A stretch of 64,000 nucleotides of DNA from Physcomitrium patens. Its lineage: Eukaryota; Streptophyta; Bryopsida; Funariales; Funariaceae. Each line of letters begins with the position of its first letter. Within the stretch, counting starts at the first letter, position 1. Position numbers and translations under genes: made by a program. Where the stretch lies: contig NC_037264.1 of NCBI RefSeq assembly GCF_000002425.4, forward strand, positions 11,299,941 through 11,363,940. The letters are read 5' to 3'. Shown one piece after another: positions 11,931-22,499 of this stretch. The notes beneath the pieces were generated by a model, which made no database searches, was not told the origin of the DNA, and worked only from the letters and a program-made list of their open reading frames with translations.

Positions 11931-14304
11931 TTAAATCCTTCAACAATCTTTGGCAATGGTTTCTCCCTCAACCTATCTCGATTCCGTTCATGGTTAGGAG
12001 GTACTGTTAGAAATTGTACAGCTTTCCTCCCATCTTCGCTCCGTACCCTTGCATAAGCAGAACCATCGTCAAGTACCTTTGTTTCCATCCGTGTTGCCGT
12101 GATATAAGGTTGTCCTAAAATCAACGGATAAGACGTTGTATCTTGAACGAAGAAATGTTGCTCCGTAGCAACATCCCCAATCCGAATTTTGACATCTGGA
12201 CAAGCTCCATATAATTCGCCTCGTGTGTTATTAGCTGCTTGTATTGCCCATCCATGTTCCATATCAATTGGCCATTTTTGCTTCTTATAAAGATCTTTAG
12301 ACATGAGATTTATTTCAGAACCATGGTCCACCAAAGCAACTATTGGTTCTTCTATATCTCCTATCTTCATCAATACCTCAGTAGTTGCCCTTGCCCAATG
12401 CTTTCGAGTATAATGGCTTAAAGTTTCCATTTCCTTGTCACTAGAATCTTCGAAACGTATTTGCTGATTATACCCATTCTTTTCATTTGTTGGTTGCTTG
12501 TAACCAATATCAACCTCTTCTTCATCTCTACATATTCTTACATCAATAGCATGACTCATTCCAGTTTCGCTCATTAATTGCCTCTTTCGCTTAATGTTGT
12601 CAATGATAACATCATGAAACTCCTTCTTTGCAATTCCCAAGACTTCTTTCAATGTGAATTCCACCTTAGCGTTTAATATACGTTCTTCCAACACCCCTTT
12701 CAAATTTGTTGCCGCTTCAATGTCAGAAAGTAGCTTATAAGCAATTGATTTGCCCTTATCTTTTGTCTCCGTTGTTTTTTCTCCCAATGATGCTGAGGTA
12801 TCCTTTATAAGCAATTCTTGTGAAGCTGCCTCCTGAGCCTTGTCTCCTCGAGTTTGCCTCTTAAAAGAATTTCCTTCTCTAGTATCATCAAAATTTCCTC
12901 GTCTTTTTTCTTCCATCAAAGCTTCCTGTTGGCTCTTAGCAATATATGCATGAACTGAAAGAGATTCAACAGGATCCTCCCAACCTGTTCTTCCTCGTAT
13001 TGTAGCTGCAGTTCTCAATAATGCTTCTCGAGGTAATTTCCCTTCTTGCATTGTAGAAACGGCAGAAGCCCAAAACTCACTAGTTTCCGTACTTCCACCA
13101 ATTTCATCATCTACTCTAGCACCATAACTTGCACTTTCTCGTGCTACTGTTTCATGCCCTTTTAAGTAATCTTGAACCAATGCTCTCATTCCTCCCTTGC
13201 CAAAATTGGTTTGTAGAAGATCCTCCCTATCTTTCAATGCTATCTTCCCATCTTTCCAGCAAATAATTCCCTGCCGTATCATATTATTAAATTCATTGCA
13301 ATCTTTTCTAGTGTGTGAAGCATCATCACACCAAATGCATCTTTGTACATATCCTTGTTTTGAAACATTCTTCGAATTATTTATAGAAGTATTCTCTTCA
13401 AGTCTTGCCAATTTGATTTGAAGATCTCGTGTTCCTTGTATAATTTCTTCCATCTCCATATCCGCTTTCTTTGACAAGGATGTCGAAGGTTGAACTGTAG
13501 GCATTGTCGGTGGTGTAGTACGTACTGGAGCTTTGGGTGCTTGTACTTGTTTCAGAATATTGCTCCTATCCTTCTTCCTTTCTTTTTTTGTAAGCAACCC
13601 CACCGCATCTTCAACGTTCTTCCACTTCGTTGTCAATCCTTCATCTTCTTCTTTGTCTTCAAGAAGGGGTTCTAATTTCTCTTGCAATTCTCCATCAGCA
13701 CCTTGAAGAAATAGATCAACTTTGTTCGGCTCCAATGTCAATTTTTCTACCTTCGATAATTGAGAGTACTGCCTCTCAAATTCCCTTAGTAGCTCTGTTG
13801 CTTGCAAATTCTTATTAGGCCGTTCAATCCATCCTAGAAACAGCTTCTTAGTAACGCGATCAATATCTTCCAAGAAATATTCCTCTTTCAATGCATGTGA
13901 ANNNNNNNNNNNNNNNNNNNNNNNNNNNNNNNNNNNNNNNNNNNNNNNNNNNNNNNNNNNNNNNNNNNNNNNNNNNNNNNNNNNNNNNNNNNNNNNNNNN
14001 NGTCCAAATAGTGCAACCATTTTCTTCTCAGAAACCCGATTTAATTCCATTTCACGAACATAACATCTTAAATACCTTGAAATATTCCTCCCATCAAATT
14101 GATCAATTTTATTGACCACTGCTTGCAATGCTTTGGTTGCCAAAGCTTCCTTCCGATCATTGCTTTGCTGTGCTGCATTGACAATGAGAAGGCTTGAAAC
14201 AAACTAGCAATAGACGGATCCATGTGCATACCTTGTCCTTTAGAAGACTCCCCACCAGAAATTTCTCCCAAAAATCCTTCAAAATTTTTATTTTCATTTT
14301 CCAT
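11906..14304 (-). pseudogene. gag-PR: Element B gag-protease with a frameshift and an assembly gap
   Basis: Starts at ATG 14,304-14,302. One base is missing near 14,175 in a CAG/CAA-rich stretch compared with element A, shifting the frame after about 43 codons. The remaining frame (from about 14,143) is open all the way to the TAA at 11,906 apart from the N run. The CCHC knuckle and the protease (again D-H-G) are intact. This is the better preserved gag of the two copies. Confidence 0.88.
13902..14001. other. Assembly gap (100 N)
   Basis: Exactly 100 N. Aligning the flanks with element A shows that only A bases 456-528 (73 bp, about 24 codons of gag) are missing, so the run is a placeholder of standard size and not a measured length. 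By chance 100 and 73 differ by 27, so the frame continues across it. Confidence 0.95.
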
Positions 14305-14355
14305 AAAAATAAAGATAAAATCAACCGAAATCCAATACCTTCTACCTCAAGCTTT

Positions 14356-14371
14356 CACGTCGGGTTCACCA
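14356..14371 (-). other. Putative primer-binding site of element B
   Basis: Read on the minus strand this is TGGTGAACCCGACGTG, identical to the site in element A, and four bases inside the 5' LTR. Confidence 0.65.
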
Positions 14372-14375
14372 CTTT

Positions 14376-15772
14376 TGTCGTATTACGTGCTTTCCTGCTC
14401 GAGAACGCGCCGGGCGTCTGGCTGTAGAAGGTAGTATGGAGATTCGTCGATAGTCAAGCAGTCTATCAGTTTTTGACTGCTGGAATATAAACGACTGCAA
14501 CAATGTACCGTAAATCTATACGGGTGCTCTTCGATTGCTTGTCGAAGTCCTTTTTGCCCCAGCCAGTAGGTCTCTAGACGTTACAGAGAACCCCGAACAA
14601 CCCAACTGTTAATCTTCAATACCGCTTTGTACTTACGATCTTGTATCCACTGACTGTCTTGTTAGATTAACCCAATAAATTTCATTCACTCCGCATACTC
14701 AATCCTATAGACACCCTTTTAATCCTTCAATCACAGACGTAACTCGATTTCACAAAACAGTCAAGAGTATTCAAACCCACTTCATTTAAAAATCCCGATT
14801 CACCATTACAACACTGACTTCAGCAGCGATTGCCTTAGTCTTCCCCAAAACTCTACGAAGAAGAAAAATCCAAATTCTATGTCTTTCCTTCCCCGACCCG
14901 AAGCATGAAGCTCCTCTCTCTAATTCCCTTGATCTTCAAAAACCTCCAATGAAAACCGAACTGGTAACCTTCCAAAAGCTTAAAAACTCGCTCCCCCCCT
15001 CGATTTCCCTCAAAAAAAAACCCCCCTCAAAACTATATCCCACCTAACCTTATCCTCTGAATTTCTTCAATCTTCCGTCTTAGATCCGGAATTGGCTCCC
15101 ACCGTCAAGCTTGGATCTGAAATTGGCTCTCGCCGTCAAAGCTTTCTCCTCCATTTTTACCTTTAAGAAATCCATTTATCAAAAATAACGTTCCCTAAAA
15201 CGGCACAGAGAACAGGACAGCCTGAAACAGAATCGAACCCCGTAATCAGGACCACATTGAGTCGCCCGACCAATTCAGGTCCTATATTGGGAAAGATGCC
15301 CGTAGTAACCTGGATGTTCCCATAATTGGGTCAAATTGGTCCTCGCGTCAGATTGGCTAAGACCCGTAGTAAGAACTGGATTTCCCGTAACTGGGTCAAA
15401 TTGGTCCTCTCGTCAGATTGGCTAAGACCCGTAGTAAGACCTGGATTTTCTGTAACTAGACTGCATTGGGTTGTCCCACCAATACAGGTCTCATATTGGG
15501 TAAGAGGACCCGGATTGGATTATCGAAATTGGATCCAATTGGCTCCTCGAACCCGTCGTGTGAATTGGTCCTTCTCTTCCTGCTGACTCCCGTTATTGGA
15601 ATCGAACGGGGCATTTCAGTATGCATCGGCTGACTGTAACGGAGTCACTGAACCTGACCACTCAGTATTTGTACTGGAGTTGGTCGATGCTCCCAATATT
15701 CGAGGTAACTGAATATTAATAAAATTCCCCTTTCTTTTTATTTTCACTGTATACTCGTGTTACAACACGACA
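14376..15772 (-). repeat. Element B 5' LTR (right copy)
   Basis: 1,397 bp, TGTCGT...ACGACA. It holds the same tandem 65-bp units (about 15,329-15,458) as the left copy. The small open frame across these repeats (15,326-15,586) only reflects the repeat and is not called a gene. Confidence 0.92.
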
Positions 15773-16136
15773 ACGTCTGTGATTGAAGGATTAAAAGGGT
15801 GTCTATAGGATTGAGTATGCGGAGTGAATGAAATTTATTGGGTTAATCTAACAAGACAGTCAGTGGATATAAGATCGTAAGTACAAAGCGGTATTGAAGA
15901 TTAACAGTTGGGTTGTTCGGGGTTCTCTGTAACGTCTAGAGACCTACCGGCTGGGACAAAAAAGACTTCGACAAGCAGTCGAAGAGCATCCGTATAAATT
16001 TACGGTACATTGTTGCAGTCGTTTATATTCCAGCAGTCAAAACTGATAGACTGCTTGACTATCGGCGAATCTCCATACTACCTTCTACAGCCAGACGCCC
16101 GATGCGTTCTCGAGCAGAAAAGCATGTAATACGACA
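15773..16136 (+). mobile_element. Element A 3' LTR, second part
   Basis: Continues the LTR interrupted at 6,973, beginning with the duplicated ACGT, and ends in ACGACA at 16,131-16,136. This gives element A a 3' LTR of about 1.27 kb. Confidence 0.9.
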
Positions 16137-16356
16137 ACGACATTTTCACAATGAAGACACAAAAGTTCATGCCTAGTTGGAAATTGAAGGCGTAGAATAC
16201 TATCATTGGTTACAAAGACCAATGAACTACTTACCGTGTGAACAACAATTGGAGTATATTGCAAACACTATGCGACAAATTTTCAACTTCTTATATTGGT
16301 ATTGACTCACAATAGGAGTGCTTTTCGGAGACTTAGAAGCTAAAGTGAGGTGATGA
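16137..16356 (+). mobile_element. Element G: 3' end of the internal region
   Basis: A plus-strand reading frame continues across this stretch with only two internal stops and ends in tandem TGA TGA just before the LTR at 16,357. It includes VEYYHWLQRPMNYLPCEQQ and ANTMRQIFNFL. I do not recognise the domain; it is probably the C-terminus of a retroelement polyprotein. A purine-rich AAAGTGAGGTGATGA adjoins the LTR as a possible polypurine tract. Its left part is cut off at 16,136, so element A inserted into element G. Confidence 0.55.
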
Positions 16357-16685
16357 TGTCAAGGACATATACAATGAAGTTATAGAAGATTCTAGAAGGT
16401 TCTAGAGAAGCTTTGTAGTTTGTAGAAGCTACTTGAGAAGTTTTCAAGCTCATGGAAGCTGCTTGAAAAGCTTCCTAGCTTGTAGAAGCTACTTAAGAAG
16501 CTTCTTAGTTTGTAGTATATATACGAGCCGAGACTGAGAGGATCCTCAGTCTTGACAACACACCTCTTGAAGCACTAGCTCACCTCTCTAGTGTTGTTCT
16601 TATACTCATCTGATTAATCTAGTTCTTGTCGATTCTTCTTGAGCTTCTTGTTTAGATTTCCAGTCAGTATTCTAAATTCGTGACA
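16357..16685 (+). repeat. Element G 3' LTR (or solo LTR), 329 bp
   Basis: Bounded by TGTCAAGGACA and ...TTCGTGACA (TGTCA/TGACA inverted ends), like the LTR of element C. Inside are repeated AGCTTGTAGAAGCTACTTGA units (about 16,410-16,510), a heat-shock-element array, and a TATA-like TATATATA near 16,515, in the order expected of U3-R. No target duplication was found at the right end, and the left end of the element is outside the window. Confidence 0.65.
16384..16408 (+). promoter_or_regulatory. Heat-shock-element array in the element G LTR
   Basis: Reads GAA-ga-TTC-ta-GAA-gg-TTC-ta-GAg: four perfect alternating GAA/TTC units with 2-bp spacers plus a near-perfect fifth. This is the consensus bound by heat-shock factor trimers. 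It lies about 110 bp before the TATA-like sequence in the LTR. Activity is inferred from sequence only. Confidence 0.6.
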
Positions 16686-18170
16686 GTAGCTTGTCATACA
16701 ATCTAATGATATAGCAAGTACATAAGAAACTTGCCTTGAAAGTTAAAACATATGTCTCACAAATTGGACATGTATTGGAAGTCTAATAGGACGTTGTCAC
16801 ATAACTCTTAATTTGATAGTATATATGGAGGCAAGAATGAAGTTTTTTTTTATTCTTTTCAATGCCTTTTTAATCTTTAATTCTACTTCAAGACTTTATA
16901 GTTTTTTTTTATTTTTGGCAATAGCCATTTTAGTTCAATATATTACCATCTTTGAGTGATTTTTTAGTCTTTTTAAATGACATAAGATTGTATCAAGATT
17001 TTCTTTCTTTGAGATTCATTTCCTTGATACACAACTAACTTATTAAATTATAAAGGCAAGATTATTAACTAGATACTACAAAGAATACTTGGTTTTTTTC
17101 AAAAGGTCATATTATGCCTATCATTTGCAAAACATTTATTCAAATTACAACAAAAGGTAATTTTTAATAAAGGTAACGTTTGCAATGGCCATTAATAAAT
17201 TATAAAGCCAATCAATGAAGAATATAGAAATAAATCTTAGAACCTCCATATTTACATATAGATAATTATATGTTGTTTTTTTCATGATATACTTATCTAA
17301 ATATGATTAAGATATTAAAGATAAAAATATTATTATAAACTTAATTTTTTCTAAAACAAATTTAACCTAGTGATTTAAATTTTTATATTAAATAAAAATT
17401 AAATTTGATAATAAAAGTAAAAAAAATAGATTATTTCATTCTTGTTCATATATATATTTTTTTCTTAGTCAATATTTGTTAAGGAATAATAAATTTTTAA
17501 TTTAGCAACCAAAAATTAGAATTTTACAACACTTCTATGTCTAATAGTACAGATTATATATTTATCAAATATCTATTTTTATCTTAAATTTTATCTTTAG
17601 TAAATTAAAAAATTAAAAAATTAAAAAATATTTATTATTGTATATATATATATATATATATATATAGTACATTTATCAATTGTTATTTTCTTATATAAAG
17701 ATAATGAATATAATGTTTATTTTTTTCTATATTTATTTAAATTTAATATATTTAGTATATTTCTATTCTTTATTTCAAGTCACAAATATTTGTTTATAAA
17801 TGTTTTCATAAATTTATGTTTTGGACTTTTACTAAAGAATTATGTTTGTGAATCATACATTATTTTTTGAATGTTTTTTAACATAATTAATAAAATAAAT
17901 GAAATAAAATGTCTCAAAATATTAAATATTTTATTTAGTCAATAAATTCATCATTTCAAATTACATGATTTTTAAGCAATGTGATACAATGTTAATATAA
18001 TAGTATTTTTAACATAACATTAGAACAATATTTCAAGTTACATGAAGTATGTGAAAATTTAAATTTTTTTCTTGAATCAATTTTTTTTATTAAGAAATAA
18101 TAAAATCAAAATGATTTGGAAGATAACAACAGACATGCACATGTTCTATCAATAAATGATTTCAAAATAG
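16686..18170. other. AT-rich spacer
   Basis: Very AT-rich with no supported gene. It holds a (TA)13 microsatellite at about 17,641-17,666 and several short poly-A/T runs. No LTR ends or protein similarity were seen. Confidence 0.6.
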
Positions 18171-18183
18171 ATCTAAACCTGGA

Positions 18184-18220
18184 ACCCTAAACCCTAAACC
18201 ATAAACTAGGTTGCCACGTG
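18184..18220 (+). promoter_or_regulatory. Double telo-box and G-box
   Basis: AACCCTAAACCCTAAACC at about 18,183-18,200 contains the plant telo-box (AAACCCTAA), common near start sites of growth-related genes. CACGTG at 18,215-18,220 is a G-box. Both sit just before a sharp rise in GC content, which suggests a promoter. Two repeats are too few to call telomeric DNA. Confidence 0.4.
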
Positions 18221-18224
18221 GTGC

Positions 18225-18840
18225 AAGTTCACAGCGCATTCAATGTCCAATCATCTAACAGAATAGAACTCCGTGCCCGTGGATTAATAAAGAAGGAAAC
18301 ATCCGTGTCACTGCAAAATCCCGGGTGACCCGAAATAAAAGGGGAGCGGAAAATGCCAAAACTAGGTTCGCTACGATCGCCCTTCCCCCCAACAAATGTC
18401 GGAGTCTCAGAAGATTTTCAAAGCTTCCTAACCCACGTCACCGCGCTCGGTGTGGAGTGTTTTGGGCACAGAAATCGAGGGTGCAACCGATTCCTACCAC
18501 TTTTCTTAACCGGATCCTATGGCCGCGGGCTATAATATCGAAAATCTGCCATCCTCGCGTCTATGCTGTGTGTGGAGAGGTGTTGAGAAATGCACGAGGG
18601 ACTGGATGAGGGGCTGCTTCGCAGTATCTTCACCGAGGAAACCCTCCCAGTGCCACCTCAGCGACGAAATCCGAGCTGGCACTCACCCTCAGCACCAATT
18701 ACCGTCGTCCTTGTTGGCATTTGATGACTGTATAAATTCATGTAGTGACTTGGAGCATTCCCATTCTGTTCTCTTTTATTCATTTATGTGTAAAATTAAA
18801 ACTAATAAAGCTCTTGGTTTCTTTTCAAGGTCTTAAGAAT
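18225..18840 (+). other. GC-rich island, possible transcribed locus of unknown kind
   Basis: About 600 bp clearly richer in GC than its surroundings, downstream of telo-box and G-box motifs and ending with AATAAAG near 18,804. Open frames of 60-105 codons exist (for example ATG 18,353 to 18,535), but they overlap in different frames and none resembles a family I know. It could be a non-coding transcript, a captured promoter/first exon, or a decayed gene. Confidence 0.35.
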
Positions 18841-18843
18841 TTT

Positions 18844-18969
18844 GGAAGTTTCAACTTGTGACCTGGAAAAAAAAAAACCAAAAAACCAAAAAACCAAAAA
18901 ACCAAAAGAAAACCAAAAATCAAAATTTTTGGAAGCTTCCAATTTTCCAGGTCACAAGTTGAAGCTTCC
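18844..18969. repeat. 27-bp inverted repeat around an A/C-rich loop
   Basis: Arm 18,844-18,870 and arm 18,943-18,969 are reverse complements with one mismatch (a G-U pair in RNA). They begin GGAAGTTTCAACTTGTGACC and end ...AAGTTGAAGCTTCC. The 72-bp loop is AAAAAACC-type simple repeat with a small GGAAGCTTCC palindrome. In RNA this would fold into a strong stem. Confidence 0.85.
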
Positions 18970-19402
18970 TGTCCATTATACTCAAGATTGGCTACGTAGT
19001 TATTTCTGCTACCTTCTTGAGTATACTAAAGTAATATTTCTTTAATATGAACATAGTATTGGTTAATTACATTAATTTGAAATAAAGTTTAAGAATGATT
19101 TTACTTCTCAATTCTGATTTTTTTAGGTAATGCAAAAAGAGAAAAATTGCACTCTATTGAATGCAGTGAATTTTAACATCCTCTGATCAGTGTTAAACTA
19201 CAACTAAACTTACATTGAAAAAATCAGAAGTACGCCTAAATTTTCCATCATCTATGCAAAATAAGAAACTTATAAAATTATCCGTACAATATATCATATA
19301 CAATGATATTTTTCAAGAAGCAAATTATTAGATCAAACTTTTCTACAACATCAAGTACAACTAATCAAAGCTTTAAATTGATATCCTATTTACACACACA
19401 CT

Positions 19403-19441
<39 letters not shown>

Positions 19442-20519
19442 CAATATTAGCTGATTGAATTATAAATTTTAGATAATTTGTTTTTGTATGCATGTTTTAA
19501 TAACCTCATGCAATCTAAATTCAAATAATTGTGTTGAACAAGAAACTAAGTTGAAAATTCTGAATAGCAAGTAAAGAAAATTAAATTTGTTTTATCAAAT
19601 TAGTTGCAATAAAATCAATAATTATTTCAGTTAGGACTTTTCTAGTTCATGTAAGTTAAATTTCCAAGAACTTTTAAAGTTCATCATTACTAATTTATAA
19701 TATAGAATGAGTGATCTGTAAAAAAATTATTATTGTTATGAACCAGAAATTTAATTAATAACTTTGATTGATGAAAAGTCTCCTCCACATGTGAATTATA
19801 AAATTATTACAATTAAGTAAATAATAAATAAGTGATGTTAAAAGTAACTATAAATTTTTTCCATGGTTATTTCTTATTATGAATTCAACTTCAAAGCAAA
19901 GTAATCGAAATCCTCAAAATCTAGAATTTTTATTTCTAGCAATGATATCTTGTCATAGGAAATTTAATAAGAATGTACTTGGACCAAAATAATAGATAGA
20001 AATATAATTTTTGACTATTCTATGACTAGTAGAATGTCAATATTTTAACTTAATTTTTCAATTAATCAAAAAAATAAAATAAAGTAATATTTTATTTTAT
20101 TATTTCTACTTTGCTACTAGAATTATAAACATTTGACAAGTGCTATTATTTATTTTTAATTAAATTAGATTTATTTTCTCTAATTAATGTTGTATAAAGA
20201 AGTAGAAAGGATCCAATTATACAAATCATGAGTTTTATCTATATATGTATATACATATATTAAGAATGTGTATGTGTTATCTATTCTACAATAAACATAT
20301 AAACATATAAGACATATTTTTTAATTGCAAGATTGAAAAATTCTTGTGTTATTTTCTTTCAAAATAATGTTGAAATCTTTTTATTTTACATATTTTTTTA
20401 GTATAATGTCTATTTTTATTAGATTTCTAGCAATTCTAAAATACTATGTCATTATTTAGATTATGACATTCTTAGTAAAAACAATTTAAAAAATTGGTTA
20501 TTTTATTTCATTTTTTGAA

Positions 20520-20523
<4 letters not shown>

Positions 20524-20554
<31 letters not shown>

Positions 20555-20576
20555 ATATATATATATATATATATAT
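20524..20576. repeat. Compound (CT)n-(AT)n microsatellite
   Basis: About 14 CT units followed by about 11 AT units. Confidence 0.9.
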
Positions 20577-20704
20577 GTTCCTGTAATACAAAAGATTGTC
20601 CAAAGAGATAGGCGAAGCATGTAAAATTGGATCAGACAAAGAATAATATTGATCTTATGTTGGTACTTTAAGCACCAATTGTGCAGATCTTTTGGTGTTG
20701 AAAA

Positions 20705-20708
<4 letters not shown>

Positions 20709-20742
<34 letters not shown>
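20709..20742. repeat. (AT)n microsatellite
   Basis: About 17 AT units preceded by a short A run. Confidence 0.9.
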
Positions 20743-20746
<4 letters not shown>

Positions 20747-22499
20747 TATATAAAATATAAACAAAAAGAACAGATCAATAGCATCTACTTTGTGGTATAG
20801 TCAATTATTAAAAAATCTTCTTTTGTAGAGTATTCTTGAAAATTAGTTTTTCTGATATATAAGGTGGGAGGTTTGGAAAAGATTCTATTTTGATTAATAT
20901 TTCAATTGATGGGTATTATTAGAAGAATTCTATATGTTAAATTTGCCTATTTAAAGTCTCTTCTAAATGACGCATATATAATTAAAGTAGAGATTATTAA
21001 AATTTATAGTAATTTCTATAAATAAAAGACATAGAATTTGTTCACAACAAAGATATATATATATATATATATACACACACATACAACTTAATTTATCATC
21101 CATAACATGTCTAAAAATTATATGAATTATCCTATTAGCAATTCTAGATAAAGGTTTTTGTTTGAGGTATGTCATTGTAGATTGTAATTACTATATAACA
21201 GCAACCATGTTAAAATTTATTGTGTTGGACTTACACAAGACAAATTGTGTGGAATGTTTTAAATTTTTGACATAACAGATAGACATCTATTGGATCTTAT
21301 TCTTCTATATGGAAGTACAATTTTTTTTATTATCAAATATGTAATTCTTTAATTAAAAATTATTATAGTTTTTTAATATTATTAATAATTAAATATATTA
21401 ATTATTTTATTTATAAAAATGTATACTTTAGTTTTTATGATATATTTGTGTGTGTATATATACGTAATATATAATTTTCTCTATTTAACATAATATGATA
21501 TTAATTTTTTAGAAGAGCTAACCTTGAAACTTGTTAACCTATTATTTTCAAACCTTGTACAAGCAGATACTTAGTTATTATTTAGATTTTTAAAAAAATA
21601 TAAAAATATAAAAATATAAAAAAAAACTATGTCTATATGTTTCTTTTTAGTTTTTACATCATTGGTTTTATTAAAAAAAGCCTCCATATTCTAGCTCAAA
21701 TTTATATTTAAAATAATGTTATTTTATATTATCTATTTTTAAAATAATAATTTTAAATTTCACTTTTAAGATTTAAAAAATAATTATTATTGTTACTGTG
21801 CTATTTACTCTATTTAACATGATATGATAATTTAATTAGAGAAGGATATTTTTAAACACATATACTCAAGAAAAGAAAAAATTTGTACTAAAAATATGTA
21901 GAAGTATCCCATATATGTTAGAGACTAAGTATTGTTTGTAATAAATTTTTTATTATGGTTAATTTTATTACTTTATATATTACTCTACTGTTAGTTCTTA
22001 TGTAGTTAAAATTCCTTTTTTAAAATATATTTTAGATACTTTATATTTCAAAGAATATATTTTTACAAAAACTATTCAATGATTTGTTTTTAAGGATTTT
22101 CACACGAGTAGTAAAGTGCATTTATTTACATTTTATTTTCAAAATCCTCATTATAACTTTGTAAACATTGCACATTTTTCTTTTATATAATAATTTCTTT
22201 TCCATCCAATACAAAAACGAACTTAAATTCAATAGATTCTAGTAAATTTGCTGAATTTTTGGCATTATAGATATCTTAGTATAGAGAATTCTCATTTGCA
22301 CAATGTATCAAAATGAATGTAAAATTGCCTTTTTTTTTTTTTTCTTCTATATTCATATTTGTAAACAAGTATTCGTAATTAATATTCGTATGCTTTAAAT
22401 TATGTTTATTTTTATTTTTTATTTAAAATAATAATAATTTTTTCCTTGGAATTTAAATTTTATGATTATATTATATTACTTATATTTCAATTTGACTAC

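Larger units (their letters stand above)
6974..15772 (-). mobile_element. Element B: full-length Ty3/gypsy element nested in element A
   Basis: About 8.8 kb between two complete LTRs (6,974-8,368 and 14,376-15,772) that both run TGTCGT...ACGACA. The left flank ends ACGT (6,970-6,973) and the right flank starts ACGT (15,773-15,776). Joining them restores a continuous 3' LTR of element A, so ACGT is a 4-bp target duplication. B is the same family as A but on the other strand. Its LTRs differ by a few percent by eye, so it is not very recent. The coding region is broken by point stops, two single-base frameshifts and an assembly gap; it looks non-autonomous. Confidence 0.93.
18970..22480. other. 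AT-rich spacer with microsatellites
   Basis: No gene is supported. It contains (AC)n(TA)n at 19,392-19,438, (CT)n(AT)n at 20,524-20,576, (AT)n at 20,709-20,742 and (AT)n(AC)n at 21,053-21,080. Open frames here are created by the simple repeats. Confidence 0.6.

Noticed and set aside
15326..15586. 86-codon ORF in the right LTR of element B
   Set aside because: Made by the 65-bp tandem repeats in the LTR.
18183..18200. Telomere repeat
   Set aside because: Only two CCCTAAA units; better read as a telo-box promoter motif.
20498..20764. ORF over (CT)n and (AT)n tracts
   Set aside because: Low-complexity translation of microsatellites (Ile-Tyr and Arg-Glu runs).
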